Below are positions 46,138 to 57,967 of a DNA stretch of 64,000 nt, piece by piece. The notes beneath the pieces were generated by a model. It searched no databases and was not told the DNA's origin. It saw only the letters and a list, made by a program, of their open reading frames with translations. The DNA is taken from the NCBI GenBank assembly GCA_024364735.1, contig JAGFNQ010009458.1, positions 168,280-232,279 on the forward strand, written 5' to 3'. Within the stretch, counting starts at the first letter, position 1; every line of letters begins with the position of its first letter. The stretch comes from Boesenbergia rotunda. Taxonomy: Eukaryota > Streptophyta > Magnoliopsida > Zingiberales > Zingiberaceae. Made by a program: the position numbers and the translations under genes.

Positions 46138-49037
46138 GAATTGGATAATTGTTATTTTGTTCCTTCGTTAATAAAGAACATTGTATCTATTTCATGTTTG
46201 AATGAAAAGGGTTATCATTTAACTTTTAGTAACAATTGTTGTTACATAACTTTAAATGGTGTTCTTTATGGGACCGGAACTTTGTGCAATGGTATCTACA
46301 CGTTAGATTTATCCGGTGACGTTTTCAATATCGAAGTTAGCAACAAACGTGCTCGAATAGATAATCGAATAGACTCCTATACGTGGCATTATCGTCTTGG
46401 CCATGTAAGTAAGAAACGCATGACCAAATTACACCGATGTGGAATTCTGGAATCATTTGAACCTGGTTCATTTGATACATGCGAATCATGCTTAAAAGGC
46501 AAGATGACCAAATTACCCTTTTCCGGAAAAGGTAATCCAGTGGGTGAATTGCTTGGTCTAATTCATACTGATGTATGTGGACCAATGTCAACTCTTGCAC
46601 AAGGAGGCTATAGCTACTTCATTACCTTTATCGATGATCACTCACGATTCGGGTATGTGTTCTTGATGAAACACAAATCTGAAGCTTTTGAGAAATTCAA
46701 AGAGTTCAGAAATGAAGTAGAGAAACAGCTTGGCAAAGTATTAAGATACTTCGATCCGATCGGGGTGGTGAATACTTAAGTCAAGAGTTTCAAGATTATC
46801 TTAGGGACAATGGGATATTGTCTCAATGGACTCCGCCATATACACCACAACATAATGGTGTATCTGAGAGGCATAACCGAACCTTGATGGACATGGTTAG
46901 ATCCATGATGAATCATGCAACTCTTCCAAAATCCTTTTGGGGCTATATACTTAAGACAGCTGTTTACTTGCTAAACAGAGTCCCGACCAAGGTAGTCTCT
47001 ACTACTCCATATGAGACGTGGAATAGTAAGAAACCTCACTTAACTCACCTTAAGATATGGGGTTGTCCTGCTTATGTGAAGCGGACTGTATCAGACAAAT
47101 TGGATGTTAAGTCTGATAAATGTCTATTTATTGGATACCCTAAGGAAACAAAGGGTTACCAATTATATCATCCCTTGGAACAAAAGGTGTTTGTTTCAAG
47201 GCATGCTGTATTTCTGGAAAAGGAATTTCTTTTACAAGAAAATAGTGGGAGTGACATTGAACTTGATGAAGTTCAAGAAACTCCAATAGACATTACAGAG
47301 ACACCTAGTCTAGACCCACAACCAATAACTCATAATGATGAGCTATCAGTTGAACCTAAAACAACACCACCTCTTCGTAGGTCTGATAGGACACGTAATA
47401 TTCCAGAGAGATACGGATTTCTCATAAGTGAATCGAACGACGTGTTACTCATAAGCGATGACGAACCTATTAGTTATGAAGATGTTCTGAAAAGTTCAGA
47501 AAGGGACAAATGGCTTGAAGCCATGAAGTCGAAAATGGATTCCATGTACGAAAATCAAGTATGGGACTTGGTTAACCCACCTGAAGGGATTAAGCCCATA
47601 GGGTGCAAGTGGGTTTTCAAGAAGAAAACCGACATGGAAGGTAATGTTGTTACCTTTAAGGCTAGATTAGTGGCAAAAGGATATCGTCAGAAATAAGGAA
47701 TTGATTATGACGAAACCTATTCGCCAGTAGCTATGCTTAAATCCATTCGGATGCTCCTGGCCATAGCAGCTCATTATGATTATGAGATATGGCAAATGGA
47801 TGTGAAAACAGCTTTCCTTAATGGAAACCTGCTTGAGGATGTATACATGATACAACTTGAAGGTTTCACATCGGTTGATAAAACCAAAATATGCAAGCTT
47901 CGACGATCCATATATGGACTGAAGCAAGCATCCAGAAGCTGGAACATCCATTTTGATGAGACAATCAAAGAGTTTGATTTCTCACAAAATCCTGACGAAC
48001 CTTGTGTGTACAAGAAGATTAGTGGGAGTGCAGTCGTATTCCCAGTACTATATGTCGATGACATATTGCTTATAGGAAATGATATATCAGTCTTACAGTA
48101 GGTTAAAATTTGGTTGTCCAAAACATTTTCCATGAAAGACCTGAGAGAAGCAACCTATATCCTTGGGATTAGAATCTATAGAGATAGATCAAAATGGTTG
48201 CTTGGTCTTTCGCAGTCTACATATATAGATCGAGTGCTAAAAAGGTTTAGTATGTCGGAATCCAAGAAAGGTTACCTTCCCATCAGGCATGGGATCAACC
48301 TTTCAAAGTCTATGTGTCCGCGCACAGAAGACGAGAGGATTTGCATGAATAAGATTCCTTATGCATCCGCGATAGGATCTATCATGTATGCTATGTTCTG
48401 TACTAGGCCCGATGTATCGTATGCTCTAAGCGTCACGAGCAGATACCAGTCTGATCCAGGAATGGATCATTGGGCGGCTGTCAAGACAATCCTTAAGTAC
48501 TTAAGAAGAACTAAGGATGTGTTCCTAATATATGGAGAAGGAGATATGGTAATACGTAGGTATACAGATGCCAGTTTCCAGACAGATAAGGATGACTCCA
48601 AATCTCAGTCTGGATACGTATTTACTTTGAATGGAGGCGTAATAAGTTGGAAGAGTTCCAAGAAAGACACTGTAGCGGATTCTACCACGGAAGCGGAATA
48701 TATTGCGGCTTCGGAAGCAGCAAAAGAAGCAGTCTGAATCAAGAAGTTTGTCTCGGAACTTGGTGTGGTTCCAACCATTGATGAAGCAATACCAGTTTAC
48801 TGCGACAACAATGGAGCTATTGCACAAGCAAAGGAACCAAGGTCTCATCAGCGACCTAAACACGTGCTTCGCCGCTATCATCTGATCAGAGAGATTATAA
48901 GTAGGAATGATATACAAATTGAGAAAATTCCCACTGAAAGGAATTTAGCGGATCCTTTAACTAAGGCCTTGCCTCAAAGCAAGTTTGAGGGTCATGTTAG
49001 AGCCTGTGGTATTGGATACCGTAGCGATTGGCATTAG
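46138..49037 (+). pseudogene. pol of E, protease deleted
   Basis: It begins abruptly at the GAG-pre-integrase domain (FVPSLIKNIVSISCLNEKGY). Compared with D, about 95 codons including the DTG protease motif are gone and the frame changes. The integrase has WHYRLGHV, CESCLKGK and Asp in HTDVCGP. A frameshift near 46757 comes just before SDRGGEY, and Glu lies in NGVSERHNRT. A TAA at about 47693 splits RT, which has WQMDVKTAFLNG and LYVDDILLIGND. A TAG near 48100 and a TGA near 48735 fall before and within RNase H (SGYVFTLNGGVISWKS, YCDNNGAIAQAKEPRSHQ). The natural end is at 49035-49037. Confidence 0.93.
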
Positions 49038-49040
49038 GCC

Positions 49041-49051
49041 AAGTGGGAGTT
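49041..49051 (+). other. Polypurine tract of E
   Basis: AAGTGGGAGTT directly before the 3' LTR, a few bases after the pol stop. Confidence 0.8.
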
Positions 49052-51288
49052 TGTTAGTAATATGAGAGAAGTGTCCTAAGACAATCGCCTTATGATTGTA
49101 AATATTTACTTTAATAAATGAATATTCACTATTTGAGTATACATGTTCGTGTATTTGATTGAGATCTTAAACTCATTTACTGAATGTCCGCAATACAATT
49201 CACAGCATGAGAAAATTTGTGATGAATTCACAACTAGTGATTATCTTTACATGTGCAATTGTGAAGTATTAAAATTGTCCCTAGTCGATGAATTGATAAA
49301 TACGGACACTATCAATTCTGTTGAGACTAGCATGGGTTATTCTCTAATCAGCTGATTCTCACTGGCTGGTGACATTGGGATGTCCGGAGATAAAAATGAA
49401 TGCTAGTTAAGGGAACTAGTTCATTGGAGTGACTAGCTGTAAGACTTCATATGGTAATCTACATATTGATATGTCAATGAAGTTCTTACTGCAGCTTAAG
49501 TGCGATGTTCCTTTGACTTGCGGTGTTCAAGTCATCTTGGTCATGGAGACTTATACTTTGACATCTTAAGCAAGCATCTCTAAGGAGGTGTGGACCCAGG
49601 ATGGTTGGGTATAAGCCGAAGTGCCCGAAGATGTTTGAACAGCCTACAAAGGATTCACCACTCCTTGCGAGGAGATGTATACCCAAGGCCTATCGTCGGA
49701 TTGTTACTCGAAGCCTCTGGCCAGAGCATCACATGTTCAGAGTATGAATCTCTCAGAAACATGAGAGTAACTAGAATCCGTAGGACGAGAAAGACATTGC
49801 TTGGGCTAGGTATGACGTAGTTAGCCTAGTGGGGGCTGACACACATAGACCGTGTCTTGAACCAAGTGGGTATAAGATGGTGAAGGGAATGAGGCACGAT
49901 TCATTAAAGCTGCTGAAGGGTTTCAGAATAGTTTCTGAGGTCAACCATTGATCTTTCGATTAATTGGGGATCATGATGTACTACTAGGTGCCACTCATGA
50001 TCGTTCTATAATTGGTTAATTATAGACGGCCAACATAAATCGAAAGCCTATTTAGTCACACGCACTACGAGTGATCCGAGGGATTTAAAACGAGTTGAAA
50101 ATTGGATTTTCCGATCAAGATAGATAAGTCGAATCTGAATTTTTCAGAGACGCATCGGAAGCATAAAATGGCTAAGTCTTTTGAAGACTTATTGAACGAA
50201 TTAAATGAGTTTAATTCGTGAGATCGTGGCTTGGGTTTGGCCGGCCAAAGAGGGTCCCCACCCTCTTTGTTTGGCCGGCCACAATAAGAGGGAAGAACCA
50301 AATTGTTTGGTTCAAATTTATAAAATAAACCGCACGTGGTTTGTCTTATAAAATTATGGATAAAGAAATTTGTATAAAGAAATTTGTATAAAGAAATTTA
50401 TATAAAGAGATTTATTTATCATGGAAATTAAAATAAACCTTGGAATGGTTTATTTTATTTTATAAAATCAATAATGGATTGATTTACCATGATAAAAAAA
50501 TTTATATAAAGAAATTTATATAAAGAAATTTCTTTCCATAATAAAAGGGGAGACATGGTTGTTTTTATTATAAATTAAGTTATAATAAAAACTTGGCATA
50601 ACGGAATAATTCATAGAAAAATTTATAAGATAAATTTCTTATGAAAAATTTATTCCGTTAAGAGGAGACTTGGCTATTAAGAGGCTACTATATAAAGGTA
50701 CCAAGGCAAGGTTTGGAAATTAATCCAAGAGAGCAAGGATTCTTGCCTAGCCTCTCTCCCTCTCCTTCTCTCCCTCTCCCTCTTCTAGTGCCGCCGGCCC
50801 TAGAGCCCTCCCCTTTGCCGTGAGCTTCCACCACCAAGAAGAAGCCGAAGAAGAAGAAGCGGGCACGACTCCTTCCTTCCTCCCGGAATCTTGATTCCGT
50901 TTTTCGTTTGGTGGTTAGTTTTTCATCTCTCTCTTGGTATTCTTGTCGTGCCTTTGGAGAATCTAGTAGTTCTTGTCGGCACGAAACTCGTGGCTTTGCG
51001 AAGTCATCCCGAAGAAAACTCGGCGTGGACGCGAATAGAGGCGGAGCTTCCAAGGGACGCTACGGTTGGATCTCGTCCCTTTCTACGAGTTACGCGAGGT
51101 ATTAAGTAAATTAGTTTACTTTCTACAAAATTTTAAATGTATGATCATGTCTCCACAACATAAGGTTGCATGCTAGATACGTGGTTAAAATAATTTGAGA
51201 AATTATTTATGCTAAACCTTCCGCTTCACGTAATTAAATTTTAAAATTACGAACCCGTATCCATGTCAACATGCACCCGGTCCCAACA
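49052..51288 (+). repeat. 3' LTR of E
   Basis: 2237 bp. It differs from the 5' LTR by scattered substitutions and small indels: one extra 15 bp TATAAAGAAATTTA-type unit near 50510, a shorter GGGGA run near 50550, and one GAA codon-like unit less near 50845. Confidence 0.95.
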
Positions 51289-53095
51289 CCATATCTAATA
51301 GAGTATGATTTCTCCACTCGGACACATCATTCCTCTGTGGTGTTCCAGGTGGAGTGAGTTGGGATATGATCCCACACTCTGCTAGATGGTCACGAAACTC
51401 TTGGCTAAGGTATTCACCGCCTCGATCTGAACGAAGCATCTTACTACTCTTGCCAAGTTGGTTTTGTACTACACTCTTGAATTCTTTGAACTTTTCAAAG
51501 GATTCTGACTTGTGTTTCATGAGATACACATAGCCATATCTACTGACATCATCAGTGAAAGTGATGAAGTACTGATAGCCTCCTCTAGCTGCGATATTGA
51601 AGGGGCCACATACATCAGTATGTATGAGTCCTAACAAGTCTGTCGCTCTTTCGCCGTGTCCACTAAATGGAGTCTTGGTCATCTTACCTAGAAGATAAGA
51701 TTCACATGTCTCATATGATTCAAAATCAAATGAGTCGAGTAATCCATCCTTATGGAGCTGGGATATGCGACTCTCATTTATGTGTCCTAAGCGACAATGC
51801 CAGAGATATGTTTGGTTCAAATCATTTGGTTTGAACCATTTGGTATTTATGTTATAGATTGGGTTTTCTAGGTCTAGAACATAGAGTCCATTCACAAGTG
51901 GTGCATTACAATAGAACATGTCATTTAACATTATGGAACAACATTTGTCCTTTATGATAAATGAAAAGCCTTTCTTGTCCAAACAAGATACTGAAATTAT
52001 GTTCTTAGTCAATACAGGTACATAAAAGCACTCCTCTAGTTTTAAGATAAGCCCAGTGGGCAAAGACAAGGAATAAGTTCTTACAGCTATGGCAGCAACT
52101 CTTGCTCCATTGCCTACTCGTAGGTCCGCTTTGCCCTTTGTCAATGATCTAGCTCTTTGAAGGCCCTGCATATTAGTACAAATGTGAGACGCGCATCCAG
52201 TATCTAATACCCACGAAGAAGAGATAAATAGATTGGCTTCTATAACAAAAATACTTGAGGCAAAAGTCTCACTTCTTTTCTTCTTTACTTCCTCCAGGTA
52301 ATGTTTGCAGTTCCTCTTCCAATGTCCGGTCTCACCATAGTGGAAGCAGGTCCCTTCCTTAGGCACCTTATCTTTAGCCTTGGATGTAGTAGAGTTGGCC
52401 TTGCCTTTGGCTTGGGTCTTACCCTTATCTTTAGGCTTCCATTTGCCTTTGCCCTTTTGTACCGTCAGTACATTACTGGTTTTGATTTTCTTGAGATTAG
52501 GTTCAGCAGTTCTTAACATGCTGAGCATCTCAGGCAAAGGTTTGTCAATTTCATTCATGTTATAGTTCATGATAAATTGATTGTACCATTCTGGCAACGA
52601 TTGCAAGATAAGGTCCGTAGCCAATTCTTGGCCCAGTGGAAATCCTAGTCTCTCAAGGTTCTCGACATACCCAATCATCTTGAGTACGTGAGTTCCTACA
52701 GGAGTTCCTTCTTGCATCTTGCATGCAAATAGGGCTTTAGACATCGCAAACCGCTCGTGCCTAGCTTGCCCTTGATATAGTTGCTTTAGATGCTCAACCA
52801 TATCATGTGCATTCATGTTCTCATGTTGCTTCTGAAGCTCAGAGTTCATGGTGGCAAGCATAAGGCATGATACATCAAGTGCATCATCCTGATGCTTCTT
52901 GTAAGCATCCTTTTTGGCACGGGTAGCGGTAGCGGCGACTGCTTCTGGAAGAGATTGCTCTAGGACGTACAGTTTTCGTTCTTGTTTGAGGACTATCCTC
53001 AAGTTTCTGTACCAGTCCAGGAAATTAGCTCTGTTGAGCTTGTCCTTCTCAAGGACGGATCGCAGAGAGAGAGTATTTGACGTGTTAGATGACAT
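51289..53095 (-). pseudogene. D gag, protease and integrase (first half)
   Basis: A single long minus-strand frame from ATG 53095, open up to the insertion of E. gag has LRSVLEKDKLNRANFLDWYR and LPEWYNQFIMNYNMN, and a zinc knuckle with one changed Cys (CFHYGETGHWKRNC). The protease shows WVLDTGCASHIC. GAG-pre-integrase has LWHCRLGHIN and CESYLLGK (a second Cys lost to Tyr). The integrase core shows HTDVCGPF, TFTDDVSRYGYVY and SDRGGEYLS. The frame meets E at 51294 and resumes at 41351, so this gene was intact in frame across the insertion site. In the last residues VLGPGAC belongs to E. Confidence 0.93.
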
Positions 53096-53827
53096 GGTGA
53101 TCTACAACAGTAGAATTATGAAGAAATAAGTATCATATCTAATTCATTTAATTAGGCCTTTAATTAAATGATGCTCCCACTGAATCGTAAAACTTTGGTT
53201 GGGGCTAGTCATGGATGTAGGCAAACTCAATTTACCAACACTACTAGCTCCAAACCAAATAGCAATCATTATTCATGTAGAACAAGATCCATATTATACT
53301 TCATCTTGAGTTAGCTTTGGCTAATCGCCCAAAACTTGGTATAATTAGGTAGGTAACATTTTACCAATTACATCTCATGCAACTCTTTGAAACAAAGGGT
53401 CAAGATCCACATTACACATCATCTTGAGTTAGCTTTGGCTAATCGCCCAAGACATGAAATAATTGTTCTCTTACCCAATTTTCTCAACTTTTGGGATATG
53501 CCTCCAAGTTTCTCAATCTAATTGAGGGGTCTTAGTTAAGTCTCACCCAAAGTTTGATAATGGGACATCACAATTATCCTCTCGTACTCTACCAAGATAA
53601 AATGCATCACTTTGCTTTGGCAAATCCAACAACAAATGATCGAGGTAGTTTATGAGTACCAAACTTTGGTAGGCATATTAAGTTGACTTAATTGAGATAA
53701 CTATTTATCTAATCATGCATCATATACACACATTGCATATATCAATATATAAGCGATAAAACGTGACATGGTTATGGCCCGTATACTACGATCTTCTCAA
53801 GCCAATGAGAAGATCGATGGTCAACCT
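53096..53827 (-). other. Leader of D, truncated
   Basis: Noncoding. It resembles the leader of E near 44750-45300: gag-proximal segments such as GGTAGGTAAC..ACC and TTGAGTTAGCTTTGGCTAATCGCC, the latter present twice (about 53303 and 53424). The primer site and 5' LTR of D are missing because the LTR of F begins at 53828. Confidence 0.7.
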
Positions 53828-56157
53828 TGTAGCGACCCGCCTTCTTCTACCTTAGACGGATCGTTACTTTCCTCTACTTCTCAACTTTTATACATGACTA
53901 AAAGTAAAATGCGGAAATCTTTTTTTTTCTAAACTTTTAAATTCATCTAAAATGATATTCTAACTTATGTAGCCATGCATGATACCATGTCACACTTTCC
54001 TTCTCAAAACTCGTAGTTGATACTTATTGAAACAAGCCTCATCCAACCTAAACTGCCCGTACCAGTCGACTGGTGACGTAGCAGTCGACTGATACGCCTG
54101 TAATCAGAATTACAGGTTTCGGCACTTGCTTCTTTACTCCACCAAACCTATACTTTCGAGCCATACGAAATCATGACACCATTTCTATACACTATACCAG
54201 TTTTCTAAACAATTTAACCAATCAAAATGAACCCATAAACTTAAAATTAGGACTTTTACGAGATTTAGCAAGTTATGGAAAACTATCAAAAACTTTAGTC
54301 TAGAGTTTGTACCAAACTTTGTTTCTAACCATTTAAACTCATCATGCAAGATTCTATAACATTGCTAAAGCATTATGGAATATGAATGCAACTTCTCTAG
54401 ACATATTTAAGCAATAAAAAACTTAATTCAAAGAGAATTTGATACTATCTTGGCACAGGCGTCTATTTTCTAACAAAGTATCAATATTTCCATCTACTCA
54501 CATTTCTACTCATCCACTGCAAACATAAGAATATATAAACTAACTGAAATGACATGAAATCTTTACTCTAAGCAATTGAGCATGTAAAACTATCCAAAAC
54601 TTAAATGTTCACTAACTCCATAAAACAAGAACTTAAAATCTGAATAAGCTATAACATTGTAGTTTGAATAGTTAAATTGTCTTGTCTCGAAGATCTCTCC
54701 AAAATCAGCCACCACACACATTCTACTCAGCACCGCCTCGTCGTCTTCCTTCAGAATTGCTTGCCCTTACCTTTATCTGCAATAAGAGGAAATGCAACTA
54801 GTAAGCAAAAAGCTTAGTAAGTACTATCTAGCTCACAAAATCTCGAAATGTGCAAACATGCTTCTAGAACAATATGAAAATCATATGAGATACTAATATG
54901 CTTGAAAGAAAACTAAGAACATGTATAACTCAAAACATGCATACTCAAGCAATAATAAATCTCAATTTACTTTTCTTGGCTCAAATTGAAACTTTAGCTA
55001 TTCTTTAACTTTTGAAAACTTTCTTAAACTTTAGAAAACTTTGCTAAAGCATATACTTGAAAATACTAATCACTTGGATCCACTGAAGACGTAAGTACCA
55101 TCTGATGCGCGTTCCCTAAAAGGTTGGGGTAGCGAGCCGCCAATCCTAATAGAGCAGACCTTGGTCTACCAGGGCCAAGACCTTGGAATTGGACACCTGG
55201 ATTTCTTTAACGACGCCCTTGGACGCCGGGTACTGGCCTTAGAAAATAAAATAGCTTTTCTTACTTTTCTTTCTTATCTGTAAATGCCTTGGCATTTTCT
55301 GGAGCACCTTGCGTGCTAAAATCCCTAAGTCTTGACTTTTGGGGATTTCTTAAGGCCTTGGCCTTTTCTTTTCTTATCTTTATCTTCTCTTTTCTTTTCT
55401 CATAGCTTTCTTAGACCCTAAACTCATATAGGGTACATGAATAAACTTATACATAAGCATACAACAATTAATGAACTAAGATAACATGCAAAAACTTAAA
55501 CAAAAAGGAAATAGCTCTTTTTAAAACTTTTAAAGAAAATTCTCGCGGAAAAACCGCCTCTTACTGCAGGTGAGCAGTACTTACACTGATATCTTGGACT
55601 TACAACCAAGATTGACGTCTAGGACTCGGGAGAAACTTGAGATCTCGGAGAATTCTTCGCGCCTACGTGTTCCTCTCGTCGCGGGGATCCCGAATATAGA
55701 ATTATCTCTTGGAGAAGAGTCTTGGCCGGCCCTCCTTGGCCTTGATGGTGGTCGGCGTCGCCCAAGAGGAGAGGTGGTCGGCGTGAGGGTTTGGAGAGGA
55801 GAGAAATAAAATTTCTCTCTTTAACTATCTATTTATACTTAAGGCAGATTAAACTAACAATTCCTTAAATAACCTTCTCTCCGTCCCTTGTTGTGCTTGA
55901 TACCCCTAGCCCGGCTGGCCGCGCGCTCCCTTGGTCTCGTGGTGGTCGCGGGTTCGAGCCACCCGCTGCACTTAATTGGTTTTTCCATTTTTGGCTTTTT
56001 CCTTTTTCTTTTTCTTTTTCCAAAAATACCAAACGGACTCGGAAAATTCCATAAAAATACTCTAAAAATTCCTAAAAATATCTAGAATATTTCTAAACCA
56101 TTTCTAAATAATTCTAAGGACTTTAAGAACTAAAAATGGAAATTTTGGGGCGTTACA
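53828..56157 (-). repeat. 3' LTR of gypsy element F
   Basis: 2330 bp. The plus-strand left edge is TGTAGCGACCC and the right edge GGGGCGTTACA. On its own strand it runs TGTAACGCCCC to GGGTCGCTACA. It is directly preceded (own strand) by the polypurine tract. It contains the palindromes at 54061-54116. ORFs at 55570-55809 and 55888-56085 have no recognisable domain. Confidence 0.9.
54061..54116. repeat. Palindrome cluster in the F LTR
   Basis: ACCAGTCGACTGGT (54061-54074) is a perfect 14 bp palindrome. CAGTCGACTG follows at 54082-54091. Then CTGTAAT-CAGA-ATTACAG is an inverted repeat at about 54099-54116. Confidence 0.9.
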
Positions 56158-56171
56158 ATCCCCCATACCTT
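56158..56171 (-). other. Polypurine tract of F
   Basis: Minus strand AAGGTATGGGGGAT abuts the LTR start TGTAACGCCCC. Confidence 0.85.
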
Positions 56172-56192
56172 ATAAAAAGTTCGTCCTCGAAC

Positions 56193-57962
56193 TTAGAATA
56201 ATTCTGGATATCTCTCTCTCATGCTGTCCTCACGTTCCCAAGTAGCCTCTTCGTGCTTTTGATTCTGCCAGATGACCTTCACTAGTGGCACTTCTTTGTT
56301 TCTTAATCTCTTAACTGCTTTGTCCACTATCTGTGTCGGTCTGCTCTCATAACTAAGATCTTCTTGGATCTGTACTGACTGAGGCTGAATCACTTGGCTA
56401 GGGTCGTGAATACACTTCTTCAGCATAGAGACATGAAAGGTACTGTGGATAGCTGACATATCCTCTGGTAGGTCCAGCTCATATGCTACTTTCCCAACTC
56501 TCTTTATAATCTTGTAGGGTCCTATGTAGCGAGGACTCAGCTTGCCCTTCTTGCCAAATCTCACCACTCCCTTCATGGGAGCGACCTTGAGAAATACTGA
56601 ATCTCCAACTTGGAATTCAAGTGGCCTACGGCGTGTGTCAGCATAACTTTTCTGTCTACTCTGGGCAGTCTCAATCCTCTGGCGGATCGTCTGGATAGCC
56701 CGAGCGGTCTCATCTATAAGCTCAGTCTGGCTGCCTAGTCCTGACTCCATCTCTTTCTTCTCACCAGCTTCTTGCCAACATATGGGTGATCTACATTTCC
56801 TGCCATATAATGCCTCATAAGGTGCCATCCTGATGGTGGCCTGATAGCTATTGTTGTAGGCAAACTCAGCTAAGCACAGAAATTTGCACCAACTGCCTTT
56901 AAAGTCCAATGCACAAGCCCTGAGCATGTCTTCTAAAATCTGATTTACCCTCTCTGTTTGTCCATCTGTCTGGGGATGGAAAGCTGTGCTGAACTGAAGT
57001 CTGGTGCCTAGGGCGTCCTGAACACACTTCCAAAAATGGGAGGTGAATCGCCCATCTCTGTCAGACACGATCGACTTCGGAACTCCGTGAAGCCTGATTA
57101 CTTCTCTCACGTACAGCTGTGCTAACTGCTCTACCGAATGCGATAACTTGATGGCTAGGAAGTGGGCAGACTTGGTCAACCTGTCCACTATCACCCAAAT
57201 TGCATCATGTCCATGGGTGGTTCTTGGAAGACCTGTGATAAAGTCCATGGATATTTCTTCCCACTTCCACTCTGGAATGGGAAGTGGCTGTAGAACTCCT
57301 CCTGGTCTCTGGTGCTCTGCTTTGACTCTCTGGCAGGTCAAGCAAGTACTAATATATCTGGCCACATCTCGCTTGAGTCCAGACCACCAGAACCTTTGTC
57401 TTAAATCTTGGTACATCTTGGTAGAACCAGGATGCATAGAGTACGGGGTACTGTGGGCTTCTTCTAAAATATTCTTTCTTAGTTCCTCATCATTGGGGAC
57501 GCAAAGGCGGTCTCCAAGATAGAGTATGCCACTGTCTGATACTCGAAACTCTGAATTTTCTGCCTCTTGGATCCCCTGCTTGATCTTCTGGATCTCTGGG
57601 TCTTGACTTTGCTTTTCTTGTATATCTATAAGCAGGGTTGACTCTAGGGTCAATGCAGAAAATTGCCCAATTATTACTTCGACTCCAAAATCTTTTATTT
57701 CTTTCTGAAGTGGTAGAGACAGTGATGATAGGGACATCAATGCTGCACAGGATTTTCTGCTCAGTGCATCTGCCACTTTATTAGCTTTACCTGGGTGGTA
57801 GAGGATTTCACAGTCATAATCTTTGACCAACTCAAGCCACCTGCGCTGCCTCATATTCAGGTCCTTCTGAGTGAAGAAGTACTTCAAACTCTGATGGTCT
57901 GTGAAGATCCTGCACTGCACTCCATACAGGTAGTGTCTCCAAAGCTTCAGTGCAAAAACCAC
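56193..57962 (-). CDS. F pol, second part: RNase H, integrase, chromodomain-like end
   Basis: A 589-codon open frame on the minus strand. RNase H C-terminal half: CRIFTDHQSLKYFFTQ, DYDCEILYHPGKANKVADAL. The integrase zinc finger has HPGSTKMYQDLRQRFWW and CLTCQRVKAEHQ. The core has Asp in SMDFITGLPRT, Asp in IVSDRDGRFTS and Glu in DGQTERVNQILEDM. The C-terminus has GDSVFLKVAPMKGVVRFGKK and LSPRYIGPYKII. It ends VKVIWQNQKHEEATWERE...RYPELF, a chromodomain-like tail as in Tekay-type chromoviruses (family knowledge). It is separated from the RT frame only by a 1-nt deletion near 57985. No stops occur inside, so F was recently active. Confidence 0.93.
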   Translation of the reverse strand: MVFALKLWRHYLYGVQCRIFTDHQSLKYFFTQKDLNMRQRRWLELVKDYDCEILYHPGKANKVADALSRKSCAALMSLSSLSLPLQKEIKDFGVEVIIGQFSALTLESTLLIDIQEKQSQDPEIQKIKQGIQEAENSEFRVSDSGILYLGDRLCVPNDEELRKNILEEAHSTPYSMHPGSTKMYQDLRQRFWWSGLKRDVARYISTCLTCQRVKAEHQRPGGVLQPLPIPEWKWEEISMDFITGLPRTTHGHDAIWVIVDRLTKSAHFLAIKLSHSVEQLAQLYVREVIRLHGVPKSIVSDRDGRFTSHFWKCVQDALGTRLQFSTAFHPQTDGQTERVNQILEDMLRACALDFKGSWCKFLCLAEFAYNNSYQATIRMAPYEALYGRKCRSPICWQEAGEKKEMESGLGSQTELIDETARAIQTIRQRIETAQSRQKSYADTRRRPLEFQVGDSVFLKVAPMKGVVRFGKKGKLSPRYIGPYKIIKRVGKVAYELDLPEDMSAIHSTFHVSMLKKCIHDPSQVIQPQSVQIQEDLSYESRPTQIVDKAVKRLRNKEVPLVKVIWQNQKHEEATWEREDSMRERYPELF

Positions 57963-57967
57963 AGCTG

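Larger units (their letters stand above)
41357..51288 (+). mobile_element. Element E, young Ty1/copia retrotransposon lacking protease
   Basis: 9932 bp, LTRs of 2231 and 2237 bp that are nearly identical by eye, CCATA duplication at 41352-41356 and 51289-51293. It sits inside the integrase of D, on the opposite strand. The same lineage as D: their gag and pol proteins align throughout. The coding region has stops, frameshifts and a deletion that removes the protease. Confidence 0.95.
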
